Shown one piece after another: positions 1 to 8,943 of a DNA stretch of 64,000 bases. Made by a program: the position numbers and the translations under genes. This DNA comes from Dyella sp. BiH032 (GTDB taxonomy: Bacteria; Pseudomonadota; Gammaproteobacteria; Xanthomonadales; Rhodanobacteraceae): the NCBI RefSeq assembly GCF_031954525.1, contig NZ_CP134867.1:2976001-3040000 (forward strand), given 5' to 3'. The number at the start of each line of letters is the position of its first letter. Positions within the stretch are counted from its first letter, which is position 1. The notes under the pieces were generated by a model that worked only from the letters and a program-made list of their open reading frames with translations, ran no database searches and was not told the DNA's origin.

Positions 1-30
1 ATGGCCGAGCCGGTCGCCGACGCGCCATGA
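1..30 (+). CDS. 3' end of an upstream gene (partial)
   Basis: In frame 1 the window opens with nine sense codons and a TGA at 28-30. This TGA overlaps the ATG of the following subtilase gene (27-29) as ATGA, which is the usual signature of translational coupling. Only the last residues (ending ADAP) are visible, so the product cannot be named. The overlap implies that the subtilase gene is in an operon with whatever lies to the left of the window. Confidence 0.4.
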   Translation: MAEPVADAP

Positions 31-1322
31 AGCCGGCGCGCTTCGCCATCGTGCTCGCCGCGCTCGCGCTGGCCGCGTGCGCAACGTCGCGTCCCGTGGC
101 GGCGCCGCGCGATGCGGCGCCGGTCGCGAGCGCGACCGCGATGGACGGCGCCCGTGACATCATCCTGGCGGTCGCCAACCCGCTCGATCCGCCGGCGACG
201 CACGCCGGCTCCAGCCTGATCGGCTATGCGCCATCGGCCCCCTACGGCTCGGGCCAGCGCGCCGCCGCGATGCTTGCCGATCTGAAGCAGCAATATGGCC
301 TGCGCGAGCTGACCGGCTGGCCGATCAAGGCACTGGGGCTGTATTGCGTGGTGCTGGAGCCGCCGCCCGGCGTGGCGCGCGACGAACTGCTGAAGACGCT
401 GGCGGAGGACGGCCGCGTCAAGCTCGCGCAACCGCTGCAGGACTACGCCGTCTACGCCGATAACACGCCGCCCGCGCTTCACCATTACAACGATCCCTAC
501 GCCGACCTGCAGCGCGGCTTCGTCGAAACCGATGCCGCGCGCGCGCACCAGGCCAGCCAGGGCCGCGGCGTACGCGTGGCCATCGTCGATACTGGCGCCG
601 ATCCGGCGCATCCGGATCTGCAGGGCCGCATCGCCGAACAGCGCAACGTGGTCGACACCGACGAAGCCGCCTTCGGCCGCGACGCGCACGGCACTGAAGT
701 GGCCGGCATCATCGCCGCCGTGGGCGACAACCACCAGGGCATCGTCGGCATCGCGCCCGGCGCTACGCTCAGCATCTACAAGGCGTGCTGGTACGGCGTC
801 GACCGTCGCGCGGGCGCGCGCTGCAACTCGTTCACGCTGGCCAAAGCGCTGGCGGCGGTGCTCGACACGGATGCGCGCATCGTCAACCTCAGCCTCGGCG
901 GGCCGGCCGATCCGCTGCTGGGCAAACTGCTGGACGAACTGCTGCGCCAGGGCCGCATCGTGGTCGCCGCATTGCCGCCGGACGGTTCCATGACCGGATT
1001 CCCGGACGCCGCGCCGGGCGTCATCGTGGTGCGCTCCAGCGCCGTGGCGAACGCACCGCCCGGTGTGCTGAGCGCGCCGGGCAACGACATCCTCACCACC
1101 CAACCCGGCGGGGGCTACGACTTCACCTCCGGCTCGTCGATGGCGGCCGCTCACGTGAGCGGCATTCTTGCGTTGCTGCTGTCCATCGCGCCCGAGCTGG
1201 ACGCGGCGTCGGCGCGCCAGCTGCTGGCCAGCACCGGCGGCCTGGCGAACGGCGTGCGCCAGGTGAACGCTGCGGCCGCCGTGCAGGCGCTGCGGGCCAA
1301 TGCGCAGCGCGGCGCGCATTGA
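27..1322 (+). CDS. S8 family (subtilisin-like) serine peptidase, lipoprotein
   Basis: 431 aa. The N-terminus is a lipoprotein signal peptide with a lipobox (LAAC, Cys18), so the protein is probably anchored in the outer membrane or secreted. After a propeptide-like region comes an S8 catalytic domain. The triad can be read directly: Asp188 in AIVDTGAD, His221 in DAHGTEVAG and Ser371 in SGSSMAAAH. The oxyanion Asn is probably in the IVAALPPDG stretch, where the usual AAGN(D/E)G motif is degenerate. This may mean low or altered activity. The start overlaps the preceding stop (ATGA). It probably cleaves extracytoplasmic proteins or peptides; the substrate is unknown. A methyltransferase gene follows almost immediately and may be co-transcribed. 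Confidence 0.85.
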   Translation: MKPARFAIVLAALALAACATSRPVAAPRDAAPVASATAMDGARDIILAVANPLDPPATHAGSSLIGYAPSAPYGSGQRAAAMLADLKQQYGLRELTGWPIKALGLYCVVLEPPPGVARDELLKTLAEDGRVKLAQPLQDYAVYADNTPPALHHYNDPYADLQRGFVETDAARAHQASQGRGVRVAIVDTGADPAHPDLQGRIAEQRNVVDTDEAAFGRDAHGTEVAGIIAAVGDNHQGIVGIAPGATLSIYKACWYGVDRRAGARCNSFTLAKALAAVLDTDARIVNLSLGGPADPLLGKLLDELLRQGRIVVAALPPDGSMTGFPDAAPGVIVVRSSAVANAPPGVLSAPGNDILTTQPGGGYDFTSGSSMAAAHVSGILALLLSIAPELDAASARQLLASTGGLANGVRQVNAAAAVQALRANAQRGAH

Positions 1323-1374
1323 AGAGATGCGTACCGCCGGCGCGGACGCAGACCATGCGGCGCAGACCCGCCCC

Positions 1375-2220
1375 ATGAAGAACCCTGGTCCGGCCACCGG
1401 CCTGCTCGGCGACACAGCCACGCGCGACTACGCCGCGAAACTGCAGCGCTTCAATGCCTTCGCCGCACCGGAACTGCGGCAGGCTATCGGCAGTCTCGAA
1501 CTGCGCGCCGGCATGCGCGTCGCCGACGTCGGTTGCGGCACGGGCGAGGCGCTCGCGTGGTTCGCGGCGCAGGTCGGCGCCGAAGGCACGGTGGTCGGCA
1601 TGGATCTCGCCGCCGCTCACGTCGCCGCGGCGCAGGCCACGGCACGGCAGCACGGCGCCCTGGCGATCCAGGCCGACCTGCTGCGTGCGCCGCTCGCGCG
1701 CGGCAGCTTCGATCTGGCCTGGTCGGTGAACGTGGTCAATCACCTGCGCGATCCGCTGGCCGGCATCGCCGCCATCGCCGCCCTGCTCCGCCCCGGCGGC
1801 CGCATCGCACTGGGACAGAGCTCGTTCCTGCCGGACATGTACTTCGCCTGGGATGCGCGGCTGGAACGGCTGGTCAACGAAGCGGTGCGCCAGTACTACC
1901 GCGACCGCTACGGACTCGACGAACGCGACCTCGCCGCCGTGCGCGCCACCGTCGGCCTGCTGCGCCGCGCCGGCCTGCGCCAGGTGCAGGCGCGCACGTT
2001 CATGCTCGAACGGCTGTCGCCGCTGCGGCCGGACGACGAGCGCTATCTGGTCGAAACCCTCTTCCGCGACACCTGGGGCACGCGCCTGCGGCCGTACCTC
2101 GCCGCCGACGACCACGACCTGCTGATGCGCCTGTGCGATCCGGCGCATCCGGACTTCGCGCTGCGCCGCCCGGATTTCCATTTCCTGCAGAGCTTCACCC
2201 TGGTGGTCGGCGAGGTTTGA
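1375..2220 (+). CDS. Class I SAM-dependent methyltransferase
   Basis: 281 aa from the ATG at 1375. An in-frame ATG at 1327, five bases after the subtilase stop, would add 16 residues rich in Ala/Asp/Arg and is a less likely start. The glycine-rich SAM-binding motif I is clear (VADVGCGTGEAL), followed by an acidic motif II (GMDLAAAHV). A motif-IV-like stretch (DLAWSVNVVNHLRDP) and LLRPGGRIALGQ complete a Methyltransf_11/25 fold. The C-terminal third is not conserved enough for me to name a substrate. It could modify a small molecule or a quinone/lipid precursor. It lies directly downstream of the subtilase on the same strand and converges on the RND outer-membrane factor gene, with only 24 bases between the stops. 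Confidence 0.75.
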   Translation: MKNPGPATGLLGDTATRDYAAKLQRFNAFAAPELRQAIGSLELRAGMRVADVGCGTGEALAWFAAQVGAEGTVVGMDLAAAHVAAAQATARQHGALAIQADLLRAPLARGSFDLAWSVNVVNHLRDPLAGIAAIAALLRPGGRIALGQSSFLPDMYFAWDARLERLVNEAVRQYYRDRYGLDERDLAAVRATVGLLRRAGLRQVQARTFMLERLSPLRPDDERYLVETLFRDTWGTRLRPYLAADDHDLLMRLCDPAHPDFALRRPDFHFLQSFTLVVGEV

Positions 2221-2244
2221 GCGCGCGCGCGGCGCACGGCCTGC

Positions 2245-3699
2245 TCATGACTTGCCCCCCGACCATCCGCCGCCGAGCGCCTTGATCAGGCGCACGTCCG
2301 CCTCGCGCTGGCGCCGGGTCAACTCGGTGAGCGCAATGCGTTGCGTGAGACTGGCGTTCTGCGTGGCGATGACTTCGAGGTAGTCGCTGGCGCCGTCCTT
2401 GTAGCGGACCAGGGCCAGTTGCGCCGCGCGCACGGAAGCATCGACCGCGCGCTGCTGCGAACCCTGTTCGTCGGCCAGCACGCGCAGCGAGGCGAGGTTG
2501 TCCTCCACTTCGCGGAACGCCACCAGCACGGCCTCGCGGTAGTCGGCCGCGGCCGCGTCCTGGCGCGCCCCGGCGGCATGCAGTTCCTGCTTGCGGCGGC
2601 CGCCGTCGAACAGCGTGCCGACCAGTGCCGGGCCAATCGCCCAGAAGCGGCTGGGCAAGGCGAGCAGCGAAGGCAGGTGCGAGGACTCCAGTCCGCCCGT
2701 CGCCGACAGGACCAGATCGGGAAAGAAGGCCGATGTCGCTTCGCCCACGTCCGCGTTGGCGGCAGCCACGCGGCGTTCCGCGGCGGCGACGTCCGGCCGC
2801 CGCTGCAGCAACGTGGACGGCAGGCCGGCGGGAATGGCCGGCAAGACCAGCGGCGCATCGCTCGCGGGCAGGCTCAGCTGCGCCGGCGGCTCGCCGATCA
2901 GCACGGCGATGGCGTGTTCGCGCTGCGCGCGCCGTTCCTGCAGGTCGGTCAGCTGCGCCTGCGCGGCCTGCCATTGCGTTTCCGCCTGCTCCACGTCCGA
3001 GGCGGACGCGATGCCGCCGTCACGACGGATCCGCACCAAGTCGCGGGCGCGCGCGTAGTCCGCCACGGTCTGGGTCAGCAACGTGCTTTCCGCGTCGAGG
3101 GCGCGCAACTCCACATAATCGATCGCCAGCTCCGCCTGCATGGCCAGGCGCACCGATGCGAGATCCGCGGCGCTGGCCTGGTAACGCGCCTTGGCGGCGT
3201 CCACCTGGTGCCCGATGCGATCGAACAGGTCGGGCTCCCACGCCACGTCGAGGCCGGCGCTGGCGTCGGACACGGTCTTGCCGGCCAGCGAACGGCCTTC
3301 GACGTTCTGCGAGGTGTGGTTGCGATCGAAGCTGGCGCCGGCCGTGACGGTAGGCCAGTACGCCGACGACGCCACGCCAATCATCGCCTTCGCCTGTGCG
3401 AGCTCGGCCACGCTCTTCGCCACGGTCTGGTTGCCCACCGCAACCTTCGCCTCCAATCCATCCAGCACCGGATCGCCGAACAGCGCCCACCACGCGCCGC
3501 GATCGGCGGCGTCGCCGGGTTGCGCGGGCAACCAGCCCGGCGCGAGCCGCTGCGCGGTCGAGGCTTCCTTGAACCGGTCCGGCACGGCGACGGAGGGGCG
3601 GACATAGGCCGGGCCAGGCGTGCAGCCGGCGAGCCAGGCCAGCCCCACGCCAAAGGCCAGGCGCGGCAGGCCCCGCTTGATCGCATCGATGGTTTGCAT
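2245..3699 (-). CDS. RND efflux outer-membrane factor lipoprotein (NodT/OprM family)
   Basis: 484 aa from the ATG at 3699. The upstream extension of the open frame has no family resemblance. The signal peptide ends in a lipobox (LAGCTPGP), which is typical of NodT-type lipidated outer-membrane channels. Two OEP repeats follow, with the family motif RRPDVAAAERRVAAANADVGEA in the second half. The trimer is expected to form the outer-membrane beta-barrel and periplasmic alpha-tunnel of a tripartite pump. It is the last gene of a three-gene operon (permease, adaptor, this gene); the adaptor's stop is 4 bases upstream of this start. It is paralogous to the NodT gene at 34325-35791. Confidence 0.9.
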   Translation of the reverse strand: MQTIDAIKRGLPRLAFGVGLAWLAGCTPGPAYVRPSVAVPDRFKEASTAQRLAPGWLPAQPGDAADRGAWWALFGDPVLDGLEAKVAVGNQTVAKSVAELAQAKAMIGVASSAYWPTVTAGASFDRNHTSQNVEGRSLAGKTVSDASAGLDVAWEPDLFDRIGHQVDAAKARYQASAADLASVRLAMQAELAIDYVELRALDAESTLLTQTVADYARARDLVRIRRDGGIASASDVEQAETQWQAAQAQLTDLQERRAQREHAIAVLIGEPPAQLSLPASDAPLVLPAIPAGLPSTLLQRRPDVAAAERRVAAANADVGEATSAFFPDLVLSATGGLESSHLPSLLALPSRFWAIGPALVGTLFDGGRRKQELHAAGARQDAAAADYREAVLVAFREVEDNLASLRVLADEQGSQQRAVDASVRAAQLALVRYKDGASDYLEVIATQNASLTQRIALTELTRRQREADVRLIKALGGGWSGGKS

Positions 3700-3703
3700 G
3701 GCG

Positions 3704-4873
3704 CTACTCCTTCGCGTCGGCTGGCGGAATGGAGGCCAGGCGTACGCGCTGGCCCGCGTCGATCGCATCGCCGGGATTGAGCACGACCCGCTCGTCGCCG
3801 CGCAGGCCATCGCGGATCTCCACGCGCGTACCGAAGTCGCGGCCGAGGGTCACCGTACGCAGCTGCACCACGCCGCGGGGGTCGACCGTCGCCACCTGCA
3901 CGCCCGCGGGGCGGAACAGCAGCGCGTTGGCAGGCAGCGACAGGCCCGGATGCGCGGCGGTCAGCGGCAAAGTCACTTCGGCATAAGCACCCGGCAACAG
4001 CGCGCCATCGGGATTGTCTACGTCGATCTCCACGCGCAGCGTGCGGCTGGCCGCATCGATGGCGCCGGAGGTACGCGCCACCGTGCCGGCGAACACGCGC
4101 TCCGGCAGCTGCGGCACGCGCAGGTGCGCGGTTGATCCCGGCGCCACGTCCATGGCCTGGTCCTGCGGCACGTTGACGAACACGCGCAGCCGGTCGGTTT
4201 CCGCCAGGCGGAACAGCGGCACGGGGTGACCGCCACCGCCGGCATCGATCAGCGCGCCGGTGTCGACGTTGCGCGCGGTCACCACGCCGGCGAACGGTGC
4301 CTGGATCTGCTGGAAGGATTGCAATTGCGCGAGACGATCCACATTCGCGCGCGCCGCACCCAGCATCGCCTGCCTGGCCTTCATGGTGCTGACGCTCTCC
4401 TCGCTCGACTGGCGCGACACCGCATCGTTCTTCAGCAGGTCCTGCCAGCGGCTGGCCGTGACCTTGGCGATGTCGTAGTTCGCCGCTGCCGTGGCCGCGT
4501 CCGAGCGCGCCTGCGCAAGCTGGGCGTCCACTTCCGGCGCGTCGATGTCGGCCAGCCGCTGCCCGCTCTCCACGTGCGTGCCGATGTCGGCGTACCAGCG
4601 CCGCAGATAGCCGCTGGTGCGGGCGTAGACGTCCGCTTCCTGGTAGGGCTGCACGTCGCCGGGCAGCACCAGGGACTGTTGCGCAGGAGCGCGCACGGGC
4701 GCCACTACCGCCACGGTGGGCTCGCTCAGCGCCGCGGTCTGCTTCGCCACCGCGGCGTGCGCCGCGAGCCGGGGCAAGGTGCCGACGGCCAGGGCGATGC
4801 CCACCAGCGCGAGCGAGATGGCCAGGCGGCGCCTGGGCCAGGAGGAGATATTCAAAGGCATCAACTCGGACAT
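3704..4873 (-). CDS. RND efflux periplasmic adaptor (membrane fusion protein)
   Basis: 389 aa. The start at 4873 is preceded by GGAGAACTCCC, a good ribosome-binding site. One N-terminal transmembrane or signal segment (about residues 16-38) anchors the protein. It then shows the HlyD/AcrA pattern: a lipoyl half (YARTSGYLRRWYADIGTHV), a coiled-coil hairpin rich in Ala/Gln (about 100-190), the second lipoyl half (IQAPFAGVVTARNVDTG) and beta-barrel/MP domains. It bridges the permease encoded 13 bases upstream and the outer-membrane factor encoded 4 bases downstream. Expected role: assembly of, and energy coupling in, a drug- or solvent-type RND pump. The substrate cannot be deduced from the sequence. 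Confidence 0.9.
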   Translation of the reverse strand: MSELMPLNISSWPRRRLAISLALVGIALAVGTLPRLAAHAAVAKQTAALSEPTVAVVAPVRAPAQQSLVLPGDVQPYQEADVYARTSGYLRRWYADIGTHVESGQRLADIDAPEVDAQLAQARSDAATAAANYDIAKVTASRWQDLLKNDAVSRQSSEESVSTMKARQAMLGAARANVDRLAQLQSFQQIQAPFAGVVTARNVDTGALIDAGGGGHPVPLFRLAETDRLRVFVNVPQDQAMDVAPGSTAHLRVPQLPERVFAGTVARTSGAIDAASRTLRVEIDVDNPDGALLPGAYAEVTLPLTAAHPGLSLPANALLFRPAGVQVATVDPRGVVQLRTVTLGRDFGTRVEIRDGLRGDERVVLNPGDAIDAGQRVRLASIPPADAKE

Positions 4874-4886
4874 GGGAGTTCTCCGG

Positions 4887-7800
4887 TCAGGACGCGGCAT
4901 GCGTGAGTGCAGGCAGCGCGCCGCTGTCGCGGCGGCGCAGCCAGGCATGCACGGCGGCGAAGGCGGTGGGTACGAACACGAGGGTGGTGAGGGTGCCGAA
5001 CAGCAGGCCGCCGATCACCGCGCGGCCGAGCGGCGCGTTCTGCTCGCCGCCGTCGCCCAGGCCCAGGGCCATGGGCAACATGCCGATCAACATGGCCAGC
5101 GCCGTCATCAGCACCGGCCGGAAACGCGTGGCGCCGGCCTCGAAGGCGGCCTGCAGCGGCGTCGAGCCGGCGGCCAGCCGGTCGCGCGCGAAGCTCACCA
5201 CCAGGATGCTGTTGGCGGTGGCGATGCCGATGCACATGATGGCGCCCGTCAACGCCGGCACGCTTACCGTCGTGCGGGTGACGAACAGCATCCAGGTCGC
5301 GCCGGCCAGCGCGCCGGGCAGGCCGCCGATGATCACCAGCGGGTCCACCCACGACTGGAAGTTCACCACCATCAGCGCGTACACCAGCAGCACTGCGCAG
5401 GCCAGGCCCAGCAGCAGGCCCTGGAACGAGGACTGCATGGTCTGCACTTCCCCGCGCACCACGATGGCCGAACCCGGCGGCAGGTGCGCGCGGGCCTGCG
5501 CGACCAGGCGGTCCACGTCGGCCGCCACCGCACCCAGGTCGCGTCCTTGCACGCCGGCGAACACGTCGATCACCGGCTGCACGTTGTAGTGCGAGACCAC
5601 CGCCTCCTGGGCACCGCGCGACAGCGTGCTGAGCGAGCCGAGGATCGGCGGCGTGCCGTTGCGCAGGGCGCCCGCCTCGTCGCCGGTGGACAGCGGGATA
5701 TTGCCCAGCGCCTGCAGCGAATCGATGGCGTACTGCGGCGATTCGGTGGTCAGCGGATAGCTCACGCCGTTCTTCGGATTGAGCCAGAAGTTGGGCGTGG
5801 TCTGCGCGCTGCCGGACAGCGCGATCAGCACGTTCTGCGCGATGGCGCGGGCCTGGAAGCCGGCCTGGATGGCCTTGGTGCGATCCACCTGCACGTTGAT
5901 GGCGGGTGCGTCATCCGGCTGCTGGATGCGCGGATCGACCAGCCCGTCCACGCCGCGCAACTGGCCCAGCAGGCGCTCCGCCACTGCCCGGTTGCCCTGC
6001 TTGTCGTTGCCCACCACCTGGATGTCGATCGGCGACGGCAGGCCGAAGTCCAGCGTCTGGCTGATGATGTCCGCCGGCAGGAAGGCGAATGACACGCCCG
6101 GGAAATCGCGGTTCAGGCGCTGCCGCAGCTCCGCGACGTAACTTTCCGTCGGCCGGTGACCCGGCTTCAGCGTGATGAGCACGTCCGCGTCGGACGAGCC
6201 GACCGGCAGCGACGAGTCGTACGTCATGTTGATGCCACTCACCGGCAGGCCGATGTTGTCCAGCACACTGCCGAGCGTGCCGGCGGGGATCGCCTTGCGC
6301 ACGTCCTGCTCCACCAGGTCCACCACGCGGGCCGTTTCCTCGATGCGGGTGCCGGTGCGGGCGCGCAGGTGCAGGCGGATCTCGCCGGTGTCGGAGGTCG
6401 GGAAGAAGTCGCGGCCAAGCACCGGAATCAGCAGCAGCGAGCCGGCACAGGCAAGGGCGAACGCGATGGCGACGCGTCGGGGGTTGGCGATGGCCAGCCG
6501 CACGGTGTCCTGGTAGCGCGCATGGAAACCGTCGAAACCCCGCTCGAAACGCTGCTGCAGGCGGCGCAGCCGTTGCCAGCGCCCCTGCCCCGCCGCGGCG
6601 CCGGCCGTTTCGTGCTTGAGCAGATACATCGCCAGCGTCGGAATCAGCGTGCGCGACAGGAAATAGGACGCGAGCATCGCGAACACCACCGCTTCCGCCA
6701 GCGGCACGAATAGATAGCGGGCCACGCCGGACAGCAGGAACATCGGCAGGAACACGATGCAGATCGCCAGCGTGGACACCAGCGTCGGCAGCGCGATCTG
6801 GTCGGACGCGGTCACGATCGCCTGGTCCAGCGGCTCGCCCAGTTCGCGGCGGTGGCTGATCGCCTCGATCGCCACCGTGGCGTCGTCCACCAGGATGCCC
6901 ACCGCCAGCGCGAGGCCACCCAGCGTCATGATGTTGATGGTCTGTCCCAGCGCCGACAGCGCGATCAGCGAGGCCATCACCGACAGCGGAATGGTGATGG
7001 CGATGATCAGCGTGGAACGCCAGCTGCCCAGGAACAGCAGGATCATCAGCGCCGTCAGCGCGGCGGCGATCAGCCCTTCGCGCACCACGCCGGCCACGGC
7101 GGAGCTCACGAACACGGACTGGTCGGACACCGCCTTCACGTCCAGCGCCTTGGGCAGGCCGGCGGCGATCCGCGGCAGCAGCGCCTTGACCTGGCCGATG
7201 ATGCTGAGCGTGGAGGCGTCGCCGCTCTTCTCCACCTGCAGCAGCGCCGAACGGGTGCCGTCGACGCGCACGATATTGGTCTGCGGCGCGAAGCCGTCGC
7301 GCACCTGGGCGACGTCGCGCAGGTAGATCACGCCGCCCGGGGTCGCCTTCAGCGGGATCTGGTTGAGCTCATCGACCGAAGCCGGGCTGCCGTTGAGGTT
7401 GACGTCGTATTCCAGCGCGCCGATCTTCGCCGTGCCGCCGGGCAGGATCAGGTTCTGCGCGTTGACCGCGTTGACCACGTCCAGCGGCGACAGGCCGCGC
7501 GCCTGCATGGCCTTGGTGTCGATGTCCACCATCACCTGCCGCACCTTGCCGCCGAACGGCAGCGGCACCGCCGCGCCCTGCACCGTGGCCAGCTGCGTGC
7601 GGATGAAGTTGTTGCCCAGGTCGTACAGCTGCTGCTCCGGCAGCGAGCGGCTGGACAAGGCTAGCTGCAGGATCGGCACCGTCGAGGCGTTGTAGGAGAT
7701 GACCAGCGGCGGCAGCGTGCCGGGCGGCAGCACGCGCAGGATGGATTGCGCGTTGGCCGAGGCTTCGGCGATCGCGCGGTTGATGTCGGCGCCGGCATGG

Positions 7801-8087
7801 AAATACACCTTGATCACCGCTACGCCGTTGACCGTCTGCGACTCGACGTGCTCGATGTTGTCCACGTCCGAAGTCAGCGCGCGCTCGTACGGCGTGGTGA
7901 TGCGGTTGGCCATGTCCGTGGCCGAGAAGCCGTTGTACGACCACACGATGCTCAGCACCGGGATATTGATGTTCGGAAAGATGTCCGTCGGCGTCCGCAG
8001 GATCATCAGCGGCCCGGCGATGGCCAGCAGCAAGGCCAGCACGATGAAGGTATAAGGGCGCCGCAGCGCCAGGTGCACGATCCACAT
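4887..8087 (-). CDS. RND efflux permease (HAE1-like, AcrB/MdtB superfamily)
   Basis: 1066 aa, the usual length for an RND permease. The start is taken at MWIVHLALRRPYTF because the preceding open frame lacks family similarity. It has a first transmembrane helix, two large periplasmic loops and the TM4 motif GGLALAVGILVDDATVAIE. This motif carries the two adjacent aspartates used for proton translocation in hydrophobe/amphiphile exporters; heavy-metal (HME) pumps have a single Asp there. The porter-domain signatures PTDIFPNINIP and GFSATDMANRITTPYE are typical. It heads an operon with adaptor and channel genes and is divergent from a two-component system at 8263, which probably controls it. 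The regulators look metal-type while the pump looks drug-type (see findings). Confidence 0.93.
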   Translation of the reverse strand: MWIVHLALRRPYTFIVLALLLAIAGPLMILRTPTDIFPNINIPVLSIVWSYNGFSATDMANRITTPYERALTSDVDNIEHVESQTVNGVAVIKVYFHAGADINRAIAEASANAQSILRVLPPGTLPPLVISYNASTVPILQLALSSRSLPEQQLYDLGNNFIRTQLATVQGAAVPLPFGGKVRQVMVDIDTKAMQARGLSPLDVVNAVNAQNLILPGGTAKIGALEYDVNLNGSPASVDELNQIPLKATPGGVIYLRDVAQVRDGFAPQTNIVRVDGTRSALLQVEKSGDASTLSIIGQVKALLPRIAAGLPKALDVKAVSDQSVFVSSAVAGVVREGLIAAALTALMILLFLGSWRSTLIIAITIPLSVMASLIALSALGQTINIMTLGGLALAVGILVDDATVAIEAISHRRELGEPLDQAIVTASDQIALPTLVSTLAICIVFLPMFLLSGVARYLFVPLAEAVVFAMLASYFLSRTLIPTLAMYLLKHETAGAAAGQGRWQRLRRLQQRFERGFDGFHARYQDTVRLAIANPRRVAIAFALACAGSLLLIPVLGRDFFPTSDTGEIRLHLRARTGTRIEETARVVDLVEQDVRKAIPAGTLGSVLDNIGLPVSGINMTYDSSLPVGSSDADVLITLKPGHRPTESYVAELRQRLNRDFPGVSFAFLPADIISQTLDFGLPSPIDIQVVGNDKQGNRAVAERLLGQLRGVDGLVDPRIQQPDDAPAINVQVDRTKAIQAGFQARAIAQNVLIALSGSAQTTPNFWLNPKNGVSYPLTTESPQYAIDSLQALGNIPLSTGDEAGALRNGTPPILGSLSTLSRGAQEAVVSHYNVQPVIDVFAGVQGRDLGAVAADVDRLVAQARAHLPPGSAIVVRGEVQTMQSSFQGLLLGLACAVLLVYALMVVNFQSWVDPLVIIGGLPGALAGATWMLFVTRTTVSVPALTGAIMCIGIATANSILVVSFARDRLAAGSTPLQAAFEAGATRFRPVLMTALAMLIGMLPMALGLGDGGEQNAPLGRAVIGGLLFGTLTTLVFVPTAFAAVHAWLRRRDSGALPALTHAAS

Positions 8088-8177
8088 GAGCGAAACCCCG
8101 TCGTCGGCCCCGCGGGCCAGTGGCGGGCGGTCCAGCCGCCCCGCGAACAAGGCTAGGCGCGGGGCGCTTGCCCACCC

Positions 8178-8194
8178 CTGACGGTTACCTGACG
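8178..8194. promoter_or_regulatory. Direct repeat in the pump/two-component divergent promoter; candidate response-regulator site
   Basis: CTGACG occurs at 8178-8183 and again at 8189-8194. The repeats are exactly 11 bp apart, one helical turn on the same face, which is how OmpR/PhoB-family dimers bind. The site lies in the 175-bp gap between the divergent RND operon (start 8087) and the regulator gene (start 8263). A TATGAT hexamer at 8228-8233 could be the -10 of the regulator promoter, with no good -35. A role as the autoregulatory and pump-activating site is inferred. Confidence 0.5.
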
Positions 8195-8262
8195 ATTTTG
8201 TAATCACGTCCCCGCGGGCGCCGCGCGTATGATCCGGCCCAACAGGTAAAGCGGATCGGGCC

Positions 8263-8943
8263 ATGCGGCTTCTGGTGATCGAGGACGAAAAAAAGGCGGG
8301 CGAGTACCTCAAGAAGGGGCTGGAGGAATCCGGCTTCACGGTGGACGTGGTCGCCAACGGCCTCGACGGCCTGCACCAGGCGCTGGAAGAGGACTACGAC
8401 CTGATCGTGCTCGACGTGATGCTGCCGGGCATGGACGGCTGGGAGATCCTGCGCCGCCTGCGCCCGAAGAAAGACACGCCGGTGCTGCTGCTCACCGCGG
8501 TGGACGAGCTGGAGGAACGCGTGAAGGGCCTGGAGCTGGGCGGCGACGACTACCTGGTCAAGCCGTTCGCCTTCGTCGAACTGCTGGCCCGCATCCGCAC
8601 CCTGCTGCGCCGCGGCCCGCCGCGCGACATCGAGCACATGCGCATCGGCGACCTGGAGATCGACGCGGTGCGTCGCCGGGTGCGCCGCGACGGCCAGCGC
8701 ATCGACCTGACCCCGCGCGAATTCTCGCTGCTGCAACTGCTCGCGCGCCGCCGCGGCGAGGTGCTCAGCCGCACGCAGATCGCCTCCTACGTGTGGGACA
8801 TGAACTTCGACAGCGACACCAACGTGGTGGAGGTAGCCATCCGCCGGCTGCGCGCGAAGATCGACGACGGCTTCGGCGTGAAGCTCATTCACACCGTGCG
8901 CGGCATGGGCTACGTGCTGGATGAGGACCCCGAGGCCCGCTGA
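8263..8943 (+). CDS. OmpR-family response regulator (heavy-metal type, CusR/IrlR-like)
   Basis: 226 aa. The receiver domain covers residues 1-115, with an acidic pocket at Glu7/Asp8, phospho-acceptor Asp51 (IVLDVMLPG) and a conserved Lys near 104 (YLVKPF). The winged-helix Trans_reg_C domain (about 125-222) contains the signatures [21 protein letters not shown] and the C-terminal [10 protein letters not shown]. Its stop overlaps the ATG of the kinase gene (TGATG at 8941-8945), so the two are translationally coupled. It is divergent from the RND operon and is the likely activator of that operon. The closest families I recognise are CusR/IrlR/CzcR regulators, but metal sensing here is an inference from family resemblance only. 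Confidence 0.9.
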   Translation: MRLLVIEDEKKAGEYLKKGLEESGFTVDVVANGLDGLHQALEEDYDLIVLDVMLPGMDGWEILRRLRPKKDTPVLLLTAVDELEERVKGLELGGDDYLVKPFAFVELLARIRTLLRRGPPRDIEHMRIGDLEIDAVRRRVRRDGQRIDLTPREFSLLQLLARRRGEVLSRTQIASYVWDMNFDSDTNVVEVAIRRLRAKIDDGFGVKLIHTVRGMGYVLDEDPEAR